A stretch of 64,000 bases of DNA from UBA1952 sp965246765 (GTDB lineage Bacteria; Bacteroidota; Bacteroidia; Chitinophagales; Chitinophagaceae). Made by a program: the position numbers and the translations under genes. Of this stretch, positions 17,401 through 26,856 are shown one piece after another; the first letter of the stretch is position 1, and every line of letters starts with the position of its first letter. The stretch is taken from positions 1,054,001 through 1,118,000 of the forward strand of contig CBDFFJ010000005.1 of assembly GCA_965246765.1 (NCBI GenBank). Reading direction: 5' to 3'. The notes below the pieces were generated by a model. That model saw only the letters and a program-made list of their open reading frames with translations, had not been told where the DNA came from and did no database searches.

Positions 17401-19108
17401 TACTGGCCACATTTGGCGAAGTGTTGGTAAAAGTCACCGGATCGTTGACACATACACTCAGCGGGCTGGCTGAAAAAGAAGCCGGCACAGTGACATCCGT
17501 ATTCACGCTTTTGCTTACGGTGAAGGGACACCCGTTTGCCGACGTCGCGTTCAGCGTAACAGTATGCGGGCCGGGTGTGGTATAGCTTGTGGATGGGTTT
17601 GCCGAGGTAGAAGTAGTCGGTGTGCCATTGGGGAACGACCAGGCGTAGGAGGCCGGATCAATGCCAACAGGATAAGGCGCAGGACTCGGACCGGGAGGCA
17701 GAGAGCTGAAAATAACCGCAGTAAAAGACGGATTGAATGTGGGCAGGCAGCCTGATTCCGGAGTAGGCAAAATCTGCGGAATAATGCCCCGGATCGGCAG
17801 ATCCTGAATCTTCATGCTGTCCGTGCAGCCTGAGGGGGTGGTTACATAGACTGTTGCTGTATAATAGGCATTGGCAGTGTAGGTATTGCTCACAGCCGCG
17901 CCCGATGCCGTATGCGTGTCGCCAAAGCTCCAGGTAAAGGAAGAACCCGGAAAGGAGCTCGTAGCAGTGAAGCTTACCAGCGAAGGCTGCGGGCAGGGTA
18001 TGGCAGGCAGGAAGCCCATCGTAATCACCGGCCGCTTATTGATGGTGATCACCTTTGTAGTGGTTTTAAAGCAGCCGCCGGTGCCGAGATAAGATTTCAG
18101 CTTTACGGTATAAGATGCCTTCGCTGAGTTAAACGGATGGCTGACGATGCTTCCTGCATCTATAGTGCTGCCATCGTCATAATCCCATTCGCTGCTGGTG
18201 GCCCCCGGCGTGGCATCTATGAAGGTGACAGGTACATCCTCGCACGCAGCGGCAGGCGCAGTAATGACTGCAGGCGCAGTATAAACGTTTACGTAGAGAA
18301 AGTTGGAGTCCTTGCAGTTGTGTCCGTCCGTCACGGTCAGCTTTACTGTCTGGGTGGGGCCGGTGGTGTAGTTGTGCGTAGGCGCCTGCAGGTTGCTGGT
18401 GCCGCCATCGCCAAACTCCCAGAAATAGCCAAGGGTAGGAAAGCCGCTGGAGCTGTTGGTGAATGTAGCGGTGTAAGGAAAGTTGCAGAGCTCCGTATTG
18501 CCGCCAATGCTAACAATGGGCTTCGGCCAGCCGGTGATATAGGCCAGCTTGGTAAGATTACTTTCACAGCCTGCCCCGGAAGTCACCTTCAGATTTACAT
18601 CAAATGGCCCCTGGCTCGTGTAAAGATGCGAGGGATTGGCCTGGCTGCCCGGAAATGTGCCGTCCCCAAAGGTCCATTCATAAGAGGCAGGGCCGGGCGA
18701 CACAACCACGCTTGCCGAGCTTAACTGCGCCGTAAAGGGCAGGCAGCCGGCAGTAGAGGCGGCGTTAAAATTTACGGTCGGTTTCGGATTCACGGTAACC
18801 GTCTTAGTCTTCGGCGCGCTTGTGCCGGAGGCATTGCTCACCGTCAGCGTTACCGTGTAAGTACCCGCAGTCAGATACACCGTGCTCTGAGGCCCTGACG
18901 CCGAAGCGCCGGAAGGGTTAAAGCCATTCCCGAAGCTCCAGCTCCAGGATGTAGGGCTTCCGCTTGACATATCCGTCGCGGTGACAGATAAGCCGGGGCA
19001 GCCTGTGCTGTCTGAGAGTGTAAAATCGGCTACGGGCGCTTGCGCCCCCGCAAGGGCGGCACATAGCAGGCAGCATATAAGGAAACAATAACGTAACAGT
19101 TGGCTCAT
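14450..19108 (-). CDS. Giant PKD-repeat surface protein with a T9SS type-B sorting domain (first of a tandem pair)
   Basis: The 1552-residue protein has a signal peptide (LLRYCFLICCLLCAALAGAQA) and then about 14 PKD or PKD-like domains of about 85 residues, each marked by a variant of WxFGDG (WSWSFGNG, YEWTFGDG, YFWEFGDG, WEWDFGDG, WYWDFGDG, YLWNFGDG, YTWDFGDG). Near the C-terminus are two Ig-like segments with CxxC-type pairs (CAACDT, CLDCFR) and a gliding-motility-associated sorting domain (FIPNTFSPNGDGNNDVFFP, FNRWGELVFER, GWDGSYKGK, YIYTMQTRC, WKGDITLIR). It is therefore exported by SprA/T9SS and attached to the cell surface. The substrate is unknown; adhesion or polymer binding is likely from the family. 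Confidence 0.93.
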   Translation of the reverse strand: MSQLLRYCFLICCLLCAALAGAQAPVADFTLSDSTGCPGLSVTATDMSSGSPTSWSWSFGNGFNPSGASASGPQSTVYLTAGTYTVTLTVSNASGTSAPKTKTVTVNPKPTVNFNAASTAGCLPFTAQLSSASVVVSPGPASYEWTFGDGTFPGSQANPSHLYTSQGPFDVNLKVTSGAGCESNLTKLAYITGWPKPIVSIGGNTELCNFPYTATFTNSSSGFPTLGYFWEFGDGGTSNLQAPTHNYTTGPTQTVKLTVTDGHNCKDSNFLYVNVYTAPAVITAPAAACEDVPVTFIDATPGATSSEWDYDDGSTIDAGSIVSHPFNSAKASYTVKLKSYLGTGGCFKTTTKVITINKRPVITMGFLPAIPCPQPSLVSFTATSSFPGSSFTWSFGDTHTASGAAVSNTYTANAYYTATVYVTTPSGCTDSMKIQDLPIRGIIPQILPTPESGCLPTFNPSFTAVIFSSLPPGPSPAPYPVGIDPASYAWSFPNGTPTTSTSANPSTSYTTPGPHTVTLNATSANGCPFTVSKSVNTDVTVPASFSASPLSVCVNDPVTFTNTSPNVASTDYIWDLGDDTYQFTSANYQTTFTHSYKKPGSYSVVHRTIHNGCQDTYTKNNYIVVNPPNADFESIVDCPPGFNVSFTDKSIGPTDWEWDFGDGSAHYFGTSSANSTPPPHSYAAAGTYQVTLKTKNTTFNPPCHDQITKPVTVFTPVANVAVNKRRSCKGEEVLFTGSLAAPVGATYSWIIDSDPATPYSTDNQLNYTFQTSGLHTVKLNTLYGLNSCLTSVTKVNFDTVTAPAVSFTASPLLGCSPLQVVFTDGSTATPNTKTTLTNWYWDFGDGTLTTLQNPTHSFTTGGYDIFLRVTDNAGCKDSLLRPAYVEARKPYALFAAADVTICAGEAPVFTNSSTGSTAITYLWNFGDGGTSTAKVPVHYYTAAGTYTVTLTVSDASSCSDVMTRSGYITVNAPKASFTMDTNFSICGQLKINFTNASTGTAPLNSFWNFGTGNPPQNLNNPTLVYTYGIPGNYTVTLVAVDAEGCKDSVSKSATLLGFNGFFSYTPKTGCLPLTVTFTSPTTFIPSYTWDFGDGTVLNDTPANVVTHTYTGTGPFIPKAVFHGGPNCNPSDSGRIAIIPDKVKADFTTSVPCADSPFTLTQTATAAYNVPSGWRWFFTPTDSANGPVVKYTFAAPGNHPVRMIATNGLGCSDTLTKNVFVNPKPDVDAGPADTGICPGDQARLIGHGALNYVWSSPTASVSCAACDTTYVSSAAPTTYYVIGTDIHGCKNIDSITARIQINTTADVKPGGDICIGESFRLSAAGATIYKWSPVRFLDTPDIASPLATPITTTDYVVEAQEGTCLVRYDTVRVTVHPTPAFSAGPDEWINYGSAVVLQPTKAGIQRIEWKPDSSLSCLDCFRPVAHPEFTTIYYAKAWSEWGCVDSSSVTVRVRCNGDSVFIPNTFSPNGDGNNDVFFPRGKGIINMTSMRVFNRWGELVFERQNFPINDEASGWDGSYKGKVLAPDSYIYTMQTRCASGEPVVWKGDITLIR

Positions 19109-19274
19109 GCAATCAGATTGGCTTCAAGACGTCTGGGCGCCTTATATCTCCGGAAAATTACACCCATTCCCCTACACAAAAAAGCCCTTCGCCGCATTGG
19201 GCGGCATCGCAGGGACTATGCCGCAAAAGATTTCCTTACAGTGACAAAAAAGCCTGCGTGTCTCTTCTTATCCC

Positions 19275-22200
19275 TTACCGCATCAGGCTAATGTCGCCTT
19301 TCCACATAATAGGCTCGCCATTGTCGCACAAGGCCTCTATGATATAGACATATACGTCCGGCGCCAGCTTCTGTCCGCCAAAGGTGCCGTTCCAGCCTGC
19401 GTATTCATCATTCACCGCCATGCCGTTCCGCTCAAACAGCAGCTCGCCCCAGCGGCTGTACACGCGGAAGGAGCTCACAAAGTCAATGCCTTTGCCCCGC
19501 GGGAAGAAGTAGTCGTTACTCCCGTCGCCGTTCGGCGTGAAGGTATTGGGTATGAATAGCTGGCTCGCGTCGCACAGCACGCGGACGGTCACGCTGTCGG
19601 TAGCTGTGCAGCCCTTGGTTGTATAAGCAGTCACATAGTAAGTCGTTGTTGCCTTCGGCGATGCGTCGGGACTGTAGCAGTCCGTGCACGAGAGCGTCGG
19701 GTCAGCCTTCCAGGCCAGGTGCTCAATGCCGGAGCCGGATGCCTGCAGCGAAACGCTGTTGCCCGCCAGCAGCCTTTCGTCCTGACCGGCATCCACTGTG
19801 GGCAGCGGGTTTACGATCACCTTCACGGCATGCGTATCTGCGGCGCAGGAGCCCTCGCGGCCCGTAGCGATATAAGTGGTGGTAACCGTAGGGGTCGCTA
19901 CGGGGGCCGAGGTATCGGCATTGCTCAGGGTAGAGGCCGGCGTCCAGTTGTAAAGCGTTGCGCCGTTTGCCACAAGGCGGAAGTGTTGCCCCAGGCATAT
20001 CTCGCCGCCGGTAGCCACCGTAAACGTTGTCTTCGTCTGGATGCCGATCTTAACGGTGTCCTTATTCGTACAGCCATTGGAATCTATGCCGATCACCAGA
20101 TAAGAAGTAGGCGCAGTTGGCGCCGCCCGCGGGCTGACGCAGCTTGTGCAGGATAAGGTAGCAGCCGGCGACCACGTATAGCTTAGCCCGCCCTTCGCCG
20201 AAAGCGTCACAGCATCCGGCACGCAAACCATCGTGTCCGGCGAAGCGGTGATGACCGGCAGCGGATTGATCGTAATATTCTTGGAGAGCGTATCCACGCA
20301 GCCGCGGGCATTGGTCACAATCAGCGTTACCGGATATTGGCCGGCAGCAGGGTACACCCGCGTTGTGGTGGACCCCGTGGCTATCTGGCCGCCGCCAAAA
20401 TCCCAGCGCCAGGAAGTAAGCGCGGAGAAGAGGCTGTGCGAAGTGTCCACAAGGGTCAGCGGCGTGCGCTCGCAGGGCGGCAGCACCTTAAAGCCGGCAA
20501 ACACATCATCTACCTTGATAGTGTCCAGACCGGTGGAAGAAGCGCGGCAGCCCTTGCCATCGTAGAATACCAGCTTCGGCACATAGACGCCGGCGGTGGT
20601 GTAGGTATAGGAGTATGTCTTGCCGGTTACCAGTGCGGTATCGCCGCTGGAAAAATCCCAGACCATCATGGGCACATTGCTCACATTGGCGGTGAAGTTT
20701 ACCGTAAGCGGCACGCAGCCGGCAAGCGGTGTATAGCTGAGCGCGCCGGCATAGCCAAGCACACGCACGTTGGCATAAGCAGTATCTGTGCAGGCATTGC
20801 CGTCATAGACTATAAGCTTCACCTTATAGACGCCCGCCGCCGCGTAGGTTGAAGACGGGTTGGCAATGATGGCGCTACTTCCGTTGCCAAAGTCCCAGTC
20901 CCAGACGGTTGCGGTCGGCGAGTTGGCGGTAAAATTCACAATCAGCGGCGGGCAAACGGCCAGCGTGTCTGAAAGGGAAAGGCTTGCCGTAGGATGCGTC
21001 ACGGAGATGGGCAGACCTGTGACCGCCGTATCGCTGCAGCCGGTAGAGTCTGTCACAATCAGCCTCACAGGATAGCTTCCCGCGGCTGCATAGGCATGTA
21101 CCGTATTCTTCGCTGTGTCATTGGTGCCGTCGCCATAGGTCCATTGATAATGCAGACCGGTAGCGCCGAAGCTGGTGTTGGTAAAGATGATATTCTCACC
21201 GATGCAGGCCGCAATCTTGTTCGGATTGAAGAGGGCTGTAGGATGCCGGGCTTCCACATAATTCACCTTCGTCAGCGAGTCGGTGCATCCGAGCCAGTCG
21301 GTCACCTTCAGCTTGATAGTGTATTTGCCGGGGGTGGTGTAGGTGTAACCGGTGCTTGTATTATTATTATTGGCAGAGAAGCCGTTCCCGAATAGCCAGT
21401 TGCGGATGGATGGCTGCGTACCGGGCGTGTAAGAGGTAGTATCGGTAAAGGTCACCGGCATCGGCGTGCAGCCCAGCAATGGCGAAGCGCTGAAGCCTGC
21501 AATCGGATGCGAGACGAGTATCCAGTTGGGTTTTCTTACACTGTCGTAGCAGCGCCCGCCCGGGCCGCTGCGTATCACCCAGGTTGCACCGTAGTATCCG
21601 CGTGTAAGCGGTATATACATGGCCGAGGTGGTCATTGTATCCGGGCCGAGCAGGGTATCATTGATGTACCAGGTGTAGCCGGGGCGACCTTTATACGGGC
21701 CGGGCTGCCAGACGGGCAGGCCGCCGAAGCTGCCGAAAATCCTTATTGTGTCGCCAAGGCATAAGGTGGTGTCGGTGGTGATGTTGATAGAGTTCGGAAT
21801 CAGCGTAACCGAATCTTTTACCGTGTCCCGGCAGCCGTAGGTGGAATTCCAGACTATGTGTCTGATGTAGTATTTCGCGAAGGCGGGATAAGTATGCGGC
21901 GGCGGGTTAGCCGCTGTGTCGTTGGTGCCATCCCCGAAATCCCAATAGTTGGTGGTAGCGCCGACCGACAGGTTGGTAAAGGCGACGGTCTTGGACGGCG
22001 GGCAATACACGGAATCCCGGAAGTGACCGTCGGCGGGGCGAACGGTGATATAGCCATAGCGGATTGCCGTATCGCTGCAGCCGCACACCGTGGCAATCAG
22101 CATGACGGTATCTGTCTTGGCATATTGATATTTGTGGTAGCCGTTATAGTCGCCGTTGTTGGTGTCAATCTCAAAGCTGCCGTAGTCCCAGGTATAGGCA

Positions 22201-23891
22201 ATGGTCGTGTCGCCGGTCGTATTCTGGAAAAACACGGGCGTTTTCACACAGACTACCGTATCGGGATAGGCGTAAAACGAAGGCTTCACCTTCATGCCGG
22301 CGCATACGTAAAACGTATCGTAGCGCACACAGCCGTTGGCGGTCACCGTCTTCAGCACGGCCACATGCGCGCCGGGCGTCGGTATTGTGGTGCTGTAAGA
22401 CATGGCGTTGGACACGAGCACGCCGTCGTACCACCAGGTAAAGGATACAATCTTGTGCGGATACCTGCAGGGGGTTGAGCATGGAATCATTCGCCACGGA
22501 TTGCACGGAATATGGGAGCAGGGAAAGGAATCCTGCACTACAAATGAAACCGACCGCGGCGCGCATCCCGTCTCCTTATAAGTCACCTGCGGATACCAGT
22601 CCTTTACAAACGTAGTATCCATCCGGATGGTGTCGAAACAGCCTGCCGCAGTGGAAACGATCAGGTAGGTCGTATCTATCCGCCCGCCCGCGTAAAATTT
22701 CGTTACCGGATTGCCGCTTGCCGTGCCGCCGCTTGCCCAGACCCAGCTGTAATTCGCCACCGGCACGCTGGTGCTGGCGGTAAAGGTCATAGTGCCCGGG
22801 ATGCAGGGGGCATCGTGGCTGAAGCCTACAACAGGCTTTGGATTAATGACGATACTCTTAATCACCGTATCCAGGCAGGGGCCCACCTGCGTCACCATCG
22901 TTACCTGATAGGTGCCGGAAGCGGTGTAGAAATGGGTCAGATTCTTCCCCGTGTCAAATCCGCCATCTCCAAACCACCACCGGGTGCCTCCCGTAACGCC
23001 GCTGCTGATATTGCCGAACGGTACGGTCGTGGAGTCGCAGGCGGAAGCAGGAACGCTGGCCGTGGCATTATTGGCCTGCACCATTATATAGGCAGGCTGG
23101 ATCACCGTATCCCTGCAGCCATTGGCATCTACCGCCGTAAGCGTTACGGTATAGGTGTTGGCCGCATTGTAAGTATGGCTCGGGTTGCCGCCGCTTGCCG
23201 TGCCGCCGTCTCCGAAGGTCCAGCTGTAGCTGACGCCTGTGACCGGGGCATTGCTGAACTGCACATTCGCCGGCACGGCGCAATAGACATTGGTGGGCGT
23301 AGCGGAAAATGAGGCGCTTGGCTTCGGGAACACCGTGGCCGACGGGCTCACAATAGTGCTTGTGCAGCCTGCCCCGTTTGTTACGGAAAGCGTCGCGTTA
23401 AACGTATTGGCGTAGTTGTAGGTGTGCGTCGGGTTGGCCGTGTTGCCCGTATAGCCATCGCCGTAAGACCAGACGTACGACAGCGCTCCCGGAGCGTTGG
23501 CCGTCACATTGGACGTAAAGGAAACGGCAAGCGGCGCGCAGCCAGATGTAGGCGTAGCGGTAAATGAAACCGTGGGCGCTGCATAGACCGTGATAAATGC
23601 CGTCTTGGTGATAGAGTTGGATCCGCCGGGGCCGCTGACCGTCAGGGTAATATTGTAGGTGCCCGGTGCTGTGTAAGTGGTGGTAGGATTCTGGTTGCCG
23701 GATGTGATGGTGCTCAGGTTCCAGCTGTAAACCGAGCTCGCATTGGTGCCTGTTGATGTGCTGGTAAACTGTACGATCAGCGGCGCGCAGCCACTGGTGG
23801 GCGATGCAGTAAAATTTGCCACCGGCTGCGCGATGACCTTGCCCGCGCTTAATAATGACAATATCAATAATACGCGTAGGAATAGAGACAT
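19275..23891 (-). CDS. Giant PKD-repeat surface protein with a T9SS type-B sorting domain (second of the pair)
   Basis: The ATG at 23891 is chosen because it gives a proper signal peptide (MSLFLRVLLILSLLSAGKVIA) and is followed directly by the first repeat (NFTASPTSGCAPLIVQF); the frame is open for another 117 codons upstream but that part is composition-poor. The 1538-residue product has a dozen or more PKD domains (SYVWSYGDGYTG, YSWTFGDGGTAS, TRWWFGDGGFD, NYWDFGDGTND, WDWDFGNGSS, WRWDFGGGQI) and ends in a sorting domain almost identical in layout to its neighbour (FIPNTFTPNGDGSNDYFFP, YSRWGELLFER, WKGDISLMR). The two genes are evidently duplicates and are separated by 166 bp. Confidence 0.93.
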   Translation of the reverse strand: MSLFLRVLLILSLLSAGKVIAQPVANFTASPTSGCAPLIVQFTSTSTGTNASSVYSWNLSTITSGNQNPTTTYTAPGTYNITLTVSGPGGSNSITKTAFITVYAAPTVSFTATPTSGCAPLAVSFTSNVTANAPGALSYVWSYGDGYTGNTANPTHTYNYANTFNATLSVTNGAGCTSTIVSPSATVFPKPSASFSATPTNVYCAVPANVQFSNAPVTGVSYSWTFGDGGTASGGNPSHTYNAANTYTVTLTAVDANGCRDTVIQPAYIMVQANNATASVPASACDSTTVPFGNISSGVTGGTRWWFGDGGFDTGKNLTHFYTASGTYQVTMVTQVGPCLDTVIKSIVINPKPVVGFSHDAPCIPGTMTFTASTSVPVANYSWVWASGGTASGNPVTKFYAGGRIDTTYLIVSTAAGCFDTIRMDTTFVKDWYPQVTYKETGCAPRSVSFVVQDSFPCSHIPCNPWRMIPCSTPCRYPHKIVSFTWWYDGVLVSNAMSYSTTIPTPGAHVAVLKTVTANGCVRYDTFYVCAGMKVKPSFYAYPDTVVCVKTPVFFQNTTGDTTIAYTWDYGSFEIDTNNGDYNGYHKYQYAKTDTVMLIATVCGCSDTAIRYGYITVRPADGHFRDSVYCPPSKTVAFTNLSVGATTNYWDFGDGTNDTAANPPPHTYPAFAKYYIRHIVWNSTYGCRDTVKDSVTLIPNSINITTDTTLCLGDTIRIFGSFGGLPVWQPGPYKGRPGYTWYINDTLLGPDTMTTSAMYIPLTRGYYGATWVIRSGPGGRCYDSVRKPNWILVSHPIAGFSASPLLGCTPMPVTFTDTTSYTPGTQPSIRNWLFGNGFSANNNNTSTGYTYTTPGKYTIKLKVTDWLGCTDSLTKVNYVEARHPTALFNPNKIAACIGENIIFTNTSFGATGLHYQWTYGDGTNDTAKNTVHAYAAAGSYPVRLIVTDSTGCSDTAVTGLPISVTHPTASLSLSDTLAVCPPLIVNFTANSPTATVWDWDFGNGSSAIIANPSSTYAAAGVYKVKLIVYDGNACTDTAYANVRVLGYAGALSYTPLAGCVPLTVNFTANVSNVPMMVWDFSSGDTALVTGKTYSYTYTTAGVYVPKLVFYDGKGCRASSTGLDTIKVDDVFAGFKVLPPCERTPLTLVDTSHSLFSALTSWRWDFGGGQIATGSTTTRVYPAAGQYPVTLIVTNARGCVDTLSKNITINPLPVITASPDTMVCVPDAVTLSAKGGLSYTWSPAATLSCTSCVSPRAAPTAPTSYLVIGIDSNGCTNKDTVKIGIQTKTTFTVATGGEICLGQHFRLVANGATLYNWTPASTLSNADTSAPVATPTVTTTYIATGREGSCAADTHAVKVIVNPLPTVDAGQDERLLAGNSVSLQASGSGIEHLAWKADPTLSCTDCYSPDASPKATTTYYVTAYTTKGCTATDSVTVRVLCDASQLFIPNTFTPNGDGSNDYFFPRGKGIDFVSSFRVYSRWGELLFERNGMAVNDEYAGWNGTFGGQKLAPDVYVYIIEALCDNGEPIMWKGDISLMR

Positions 23892-24050
23892 AGGCGCAGG
23901 AAAGACGTGTAAGGAATAGGTATAGACAGCACGCCGGGCCGAAACGTGAGTAAATTGGTCCGGAGCCGAATTTGGGAAAGTTACACAAGTATCTACATAC
24001 ACCGGATTCAGATATGACAGTGATCTGACTACGTCCGCGTCTCTCATAGG

Positions 24051-24078
24051 AAAAAGGCGCAGCGCTTGCTGCGCCTTT
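24051..24078 (-). terminator. Rho-independent terminator of the T9SS type-A protein gene
   Basis: A perfect 11-bp stem (AAAGGCGCAGC and GCTGCGCCTTT) closes a 4-base loop and is followed by T5 on the minus strand, 24 bases after the stop at 24103. Confidence 0.88.
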
Positions 24079-24102
24079 CCGGCAATGTCAGTTTTTAAAT
24101 GG

Positions 24103-25719
24103 TTACTGCAACAGCAGCTTCCGCACCTGCGTCTCACCGTTTGCGCCGCGCATCTGCAGGTAGTAAACGCCCCGGGCCAGTCCGGCCACGTCCAGCACCG
24201 CCTCGGCCTTATCGGTGGATGTCTCCAGCACCACGCGGCCATTCAGATCATTGATAACAAGGGTACAGCGTCCGCTGAGACCCGCAACGCGCACGGTGTT
24301 GCGCGCAGGATTCGGCAGAGCGGTCGCATCGGCGCCCTTCGCGATGCCGCCGACGGCGTTTACAAACAGGGGGCGCGTCAGGCGCAGCTTGCCAAGATAT
24401 GGTACCCATTTGCGGGCGGCCACCCGCAGCTTCAGCGTATCCATAGTCACAAAAGCGGAAGTAGAGAAGGCATTGCCGCAAACCCATACGCCGTCGCCCT
24501 CGCCCGCAATGTGCGCATCAGTGGTATTCTCCGCCAGAATAGAGCGGGCCCAGCGGGTTTCGCCGCCTGAGCCGCGCGACACTACAACCGAGCTGTAGGT
24601 GCCGAATAAATTCGTGCTGACGCCATCGCCCCAGTCAAGGAAGGAGTTAGCCTGCGCAAAAATCACCAGGGCCGTGTCCGGCGTAACGGTAGCATGAAAA
24701 GCGCCGGTACCGAGATATGCCTCCCCGCCGCCAACAGTATCTACCTGCTTCACCCACATCACAAAACCGCCGGTATCCAGCCGGGCCGATATATAGTCAA
24801 GCGAGCGCAGCGGCTGATGCACAGGCACAAGGCCGAGGGTGAGCGAGTCGTGAATGGTGCCTGTGTAAAACAGAAACTGGTTTTTGTAAAGCGAGAGCTT
24901 ACGCTGCGCGCAGGCAGGATCGTTGAGCCAGTGGTGCCAGCGATAGCCGCCGGCAGGGCCATACTTCACAATGTAGGCAAAAGACCTTCCCGGAATTACC
25001 GGCTGCAGCTTGCCATTGAAGTCAATGCTGCCCTTGTTGGCGCAGGAGCCGGCCATATAGATATTGCCGGCAGCATCAGCCTGGATGGAGGTTGTGGTGC
25101 TCTTGCCGCCCTGGCGGAACATCGGCGTCACATTGCCGGTAGCCAGCGCCAGACTGCGTACATAAGTCGCGTCGGAAGAGTCTGCAGCGAGAATAATTTT
25201 AGAATTGTCAACGGTAAAAGCCCGCGAGCTGACTGAATTCACAGCGCTGATCAGCCTGAACCAGGGCATATACAGGGATCCGGCGTTCAGACGGAACATA
25301 AAGTGATCTGCGTCGGTGTTCAGCGCCGGGTTTGGCCGCACAAGCGTGGTGGTGGGCAGCACCAGGGAGTCGTAGAACCGGCCCAGCACATACCAGTTGC
25401 CGGCGGTATCTGCCTGCACGTCAATCAGCTCCACCTTCCCGCCAAAAGCTGCCGCGCCTTTGCGCGCCCCGGTAGAGTCATACTCAAACAGCGTCCAGGT
25501 ACCCATAACGGTCCCGTTCACCACTGTCTGGTTTGCGGTAGGATACCCCCAAAGAGCCTTTCCGCCGCGCGTGGCCAGCACGCTGCCGCCGCCCGCATAG
25601 CTGAGCGCGGCATTGGTATCGGCACGCGCCCACTGCCACCAGGGATCATATTGGGCAGAGACAGAAGAGCTGCCTGCCAGGAGCATCAGAAGGCAGAGGA
25701 AGTATTTCTTAAGCGTCAT
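24103..25719 (-). CDS. Secreted T9SS type-A cargo protein
   Basis: The 538-residue product starts with a signal peptide (MTLKKYFLCLLMLLAGSSSVSAQ). Its body contains NHL/SBBP-like beta-propeller segments (SIQADAAGNIYMAGSC, LIDVQADTAGNWYVLGRF), and residues about 465-538 form a type-A sorting domain: LPNPARNTVRV, CTLVINDLNGRVV, GLARGVYYLQM, VRKLLLQ. The protein is thus a likely T9SS substrate. It is transcribed away from metH across a 77-bp divergent spacer. The binding or enzymatic role is unknown. Confidence 0.85.
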   Translation of the reverse strand: MTLKKYFLCLLMLLAGSSSVSAQYDPWWQWARADTNAALSYAGGGSVLATRGGKALWGYPTANQTVVNGTVMGTWTLFEYDSTGARKGAAAFGGKVELIDVQADTAGNWYVLGRFYDSLVLPTTTLVRPNPALNTDADHFMFRLNAGSLYMPWFRLISAVNSVSSRAFTVDNSKIILAADSSDATYVRSLALATGNVTPMFRQGGKSTTTSIQADAAGNIYMAGSCANKGSIDFNGKLQPVIPGRSFAYIVKYGPAGGYRWHHWLNDPACAQRKLSLYKNQFLFYTGTIHDSLTLGLVPVHQPLRSLDYISARLDTGGFVMWVKQVDTVGGGEAYLGTGAFHATVTPDTALVIFAQANSFLDWGDGVSTNLFGTYSSVVVSRGSGGETRWARSILAENTTDAHIAGEGDGVWVCGNAFSTSAFVTMDTLKLRVAARKWVPYLGKLRLTRPLFVNAVGGIAKGADATALPNPARNTVRVAGLSGRCTLVINDLNGRVVLETSTDKAEAVLDVAGLARGVYYLQMRGANGETQVRKLLLQ

Positions 25720-25796
25720 AGGATTTGAAATATAAGCCTGAAAATTACGGCCAAAATGCGGTGCCGGCAGGTCGCTTGTCAATGGTTTACTTTTGT

Positions 25797-26822
25797 ATGA
25801 TGGATACAGCAGCCCGCCTCCGCGCACTATTAGACAGGCAGATTCTGATTCTGGATGGGGCTATGGGCACCATGATTCAGCGTCATATGCTGGAAGAAGC
25901 CGACTATCGCGGCGCGCGTTTCCGCGACTGGCACCTGGATGTGAAGGGCAATAACGATCTGCTCTGCCTCACGCAGCCTCAGGTCGTAAAAGACATTCAC
26001 AAGGAATACCTCGCGGCAGGTGCGCAGATTATTGAGACGAATACGTTTAACTCCCAGCGCATTTCGCTGGCAGATTATGAGATGCAGGAGCTGGCCTACG
26101 AAATTAACGTAGCAGCTGCCCGCATTGCTAAAGAAGCCATCGCGGAGCATACTCAAAACGCAGCACTCGGCACGCAGAACTTCTTTGTAGCCGGCGCCAT
26201 CGGCCCGATGAACAAGACGCTATCCCTGTCGCCCGATGTAAACCGGCCCGGTTACCGCGCCGTCACCTTCGACGAGGTTGCAGATGCCTACTATGAGCAG
26301 ATTCGCGGCCTCGTGGACGGAGGCGCCGACATCCTGATCGTAGAAACGATTTTTGACACGCTCAATGCCAAGGCGGCCATCTACGCTATCAACCAATTCT
26401 TTGCAGAAACAGACAGCAAGCTGCCGGTTATGATTTCCGGAACAATCACGGATGCATCGGGCCGCACGCTGAGCGGCCAGGTGCTGGAAGCCTTCTACAT
26501 TTCGGTAATGCATGCAGAGCCGGTCTCCATCGGGCTTAACTGCGCGCTCGGCGCCCGCCAGATGCGCCCCCATATCGAAGAGCTTGCCTCTATCGCTTCC
26601 TGCTACGTAAGCTGCTACCCCAACGCCGGTCTGCCAAACGCCATGGGCGAATACGACGAAAGCCCGGAAGAGACTGCTGCCATAGTAGGTGAGTTTGCAG
26701 CCAACGGCTGGCTGAACATTGTGGGCGGATGCTGCGGCACCACGCCGGCGCATATCGCGGCTATTGCTTCCGAAATGAAACAGCATGCGCCGCGGCCCTT
26801 GCCGGAGCTGGAGCCTGCGTAA
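25797..26822 (+). CDS. metH: Methionine synthase, homocysteine-methyltransferase domain only (split MetH)
   Basis: This 341-residue protein covers the N-terminal homocysteine S-methyltransferase module of cobalamin-dependent methionine synthase: LDGAMGTMIQRHML, IETNTFNSQRISLADYEM, VAGAIGPMNKTLS, GGADILIVETIFDTLNAKAA and the zinc ligands in GLNCALG and GGCCGTTP. The pterin- and B12-binding modules are absent and do not follow; Bacteroidota commonly encode them in a second gene. It needs that partner to make methionine from homocysteine. The ATG pair at 25797 fits the family start (DTAARLRALLDRQILILDG); the frame continues upstream but there runs into the divergent promoter region. Confidence 0.92.
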   Translation: MMDTAARLRALLDRQILILDGAMGTMIQRHMLEEADYRGARFRDWHLDVKGNNDLLCLTQPQVVKDIHKEYLAAGAQIIETNTFNSQRISLADYEMQELAYEINVAAARIAKEAIAEHTQNAALGTQNFFVAGAIGPMNKTLSLSPDVNRPGYRAVTFDEVADAYYEQIRGLVDGGADILIVETIFDTLNAKAAIYAINQFFAETDSKLPVMISGTITDASGRTLSGQVLEAFYISVMHAEPVSIGLNCALGARQMRPHIEELASIASCYVSCYPNAGLPNAMGEYDESPEETAAIVGEFAANGWLNIVGGCCGTTPAHIAAIASEMKQHAPRPLPELEPA

Positions 26823-26856
26823 CCGCCTGCCTTCAACGCAGCCGCTTTTTGACAAG

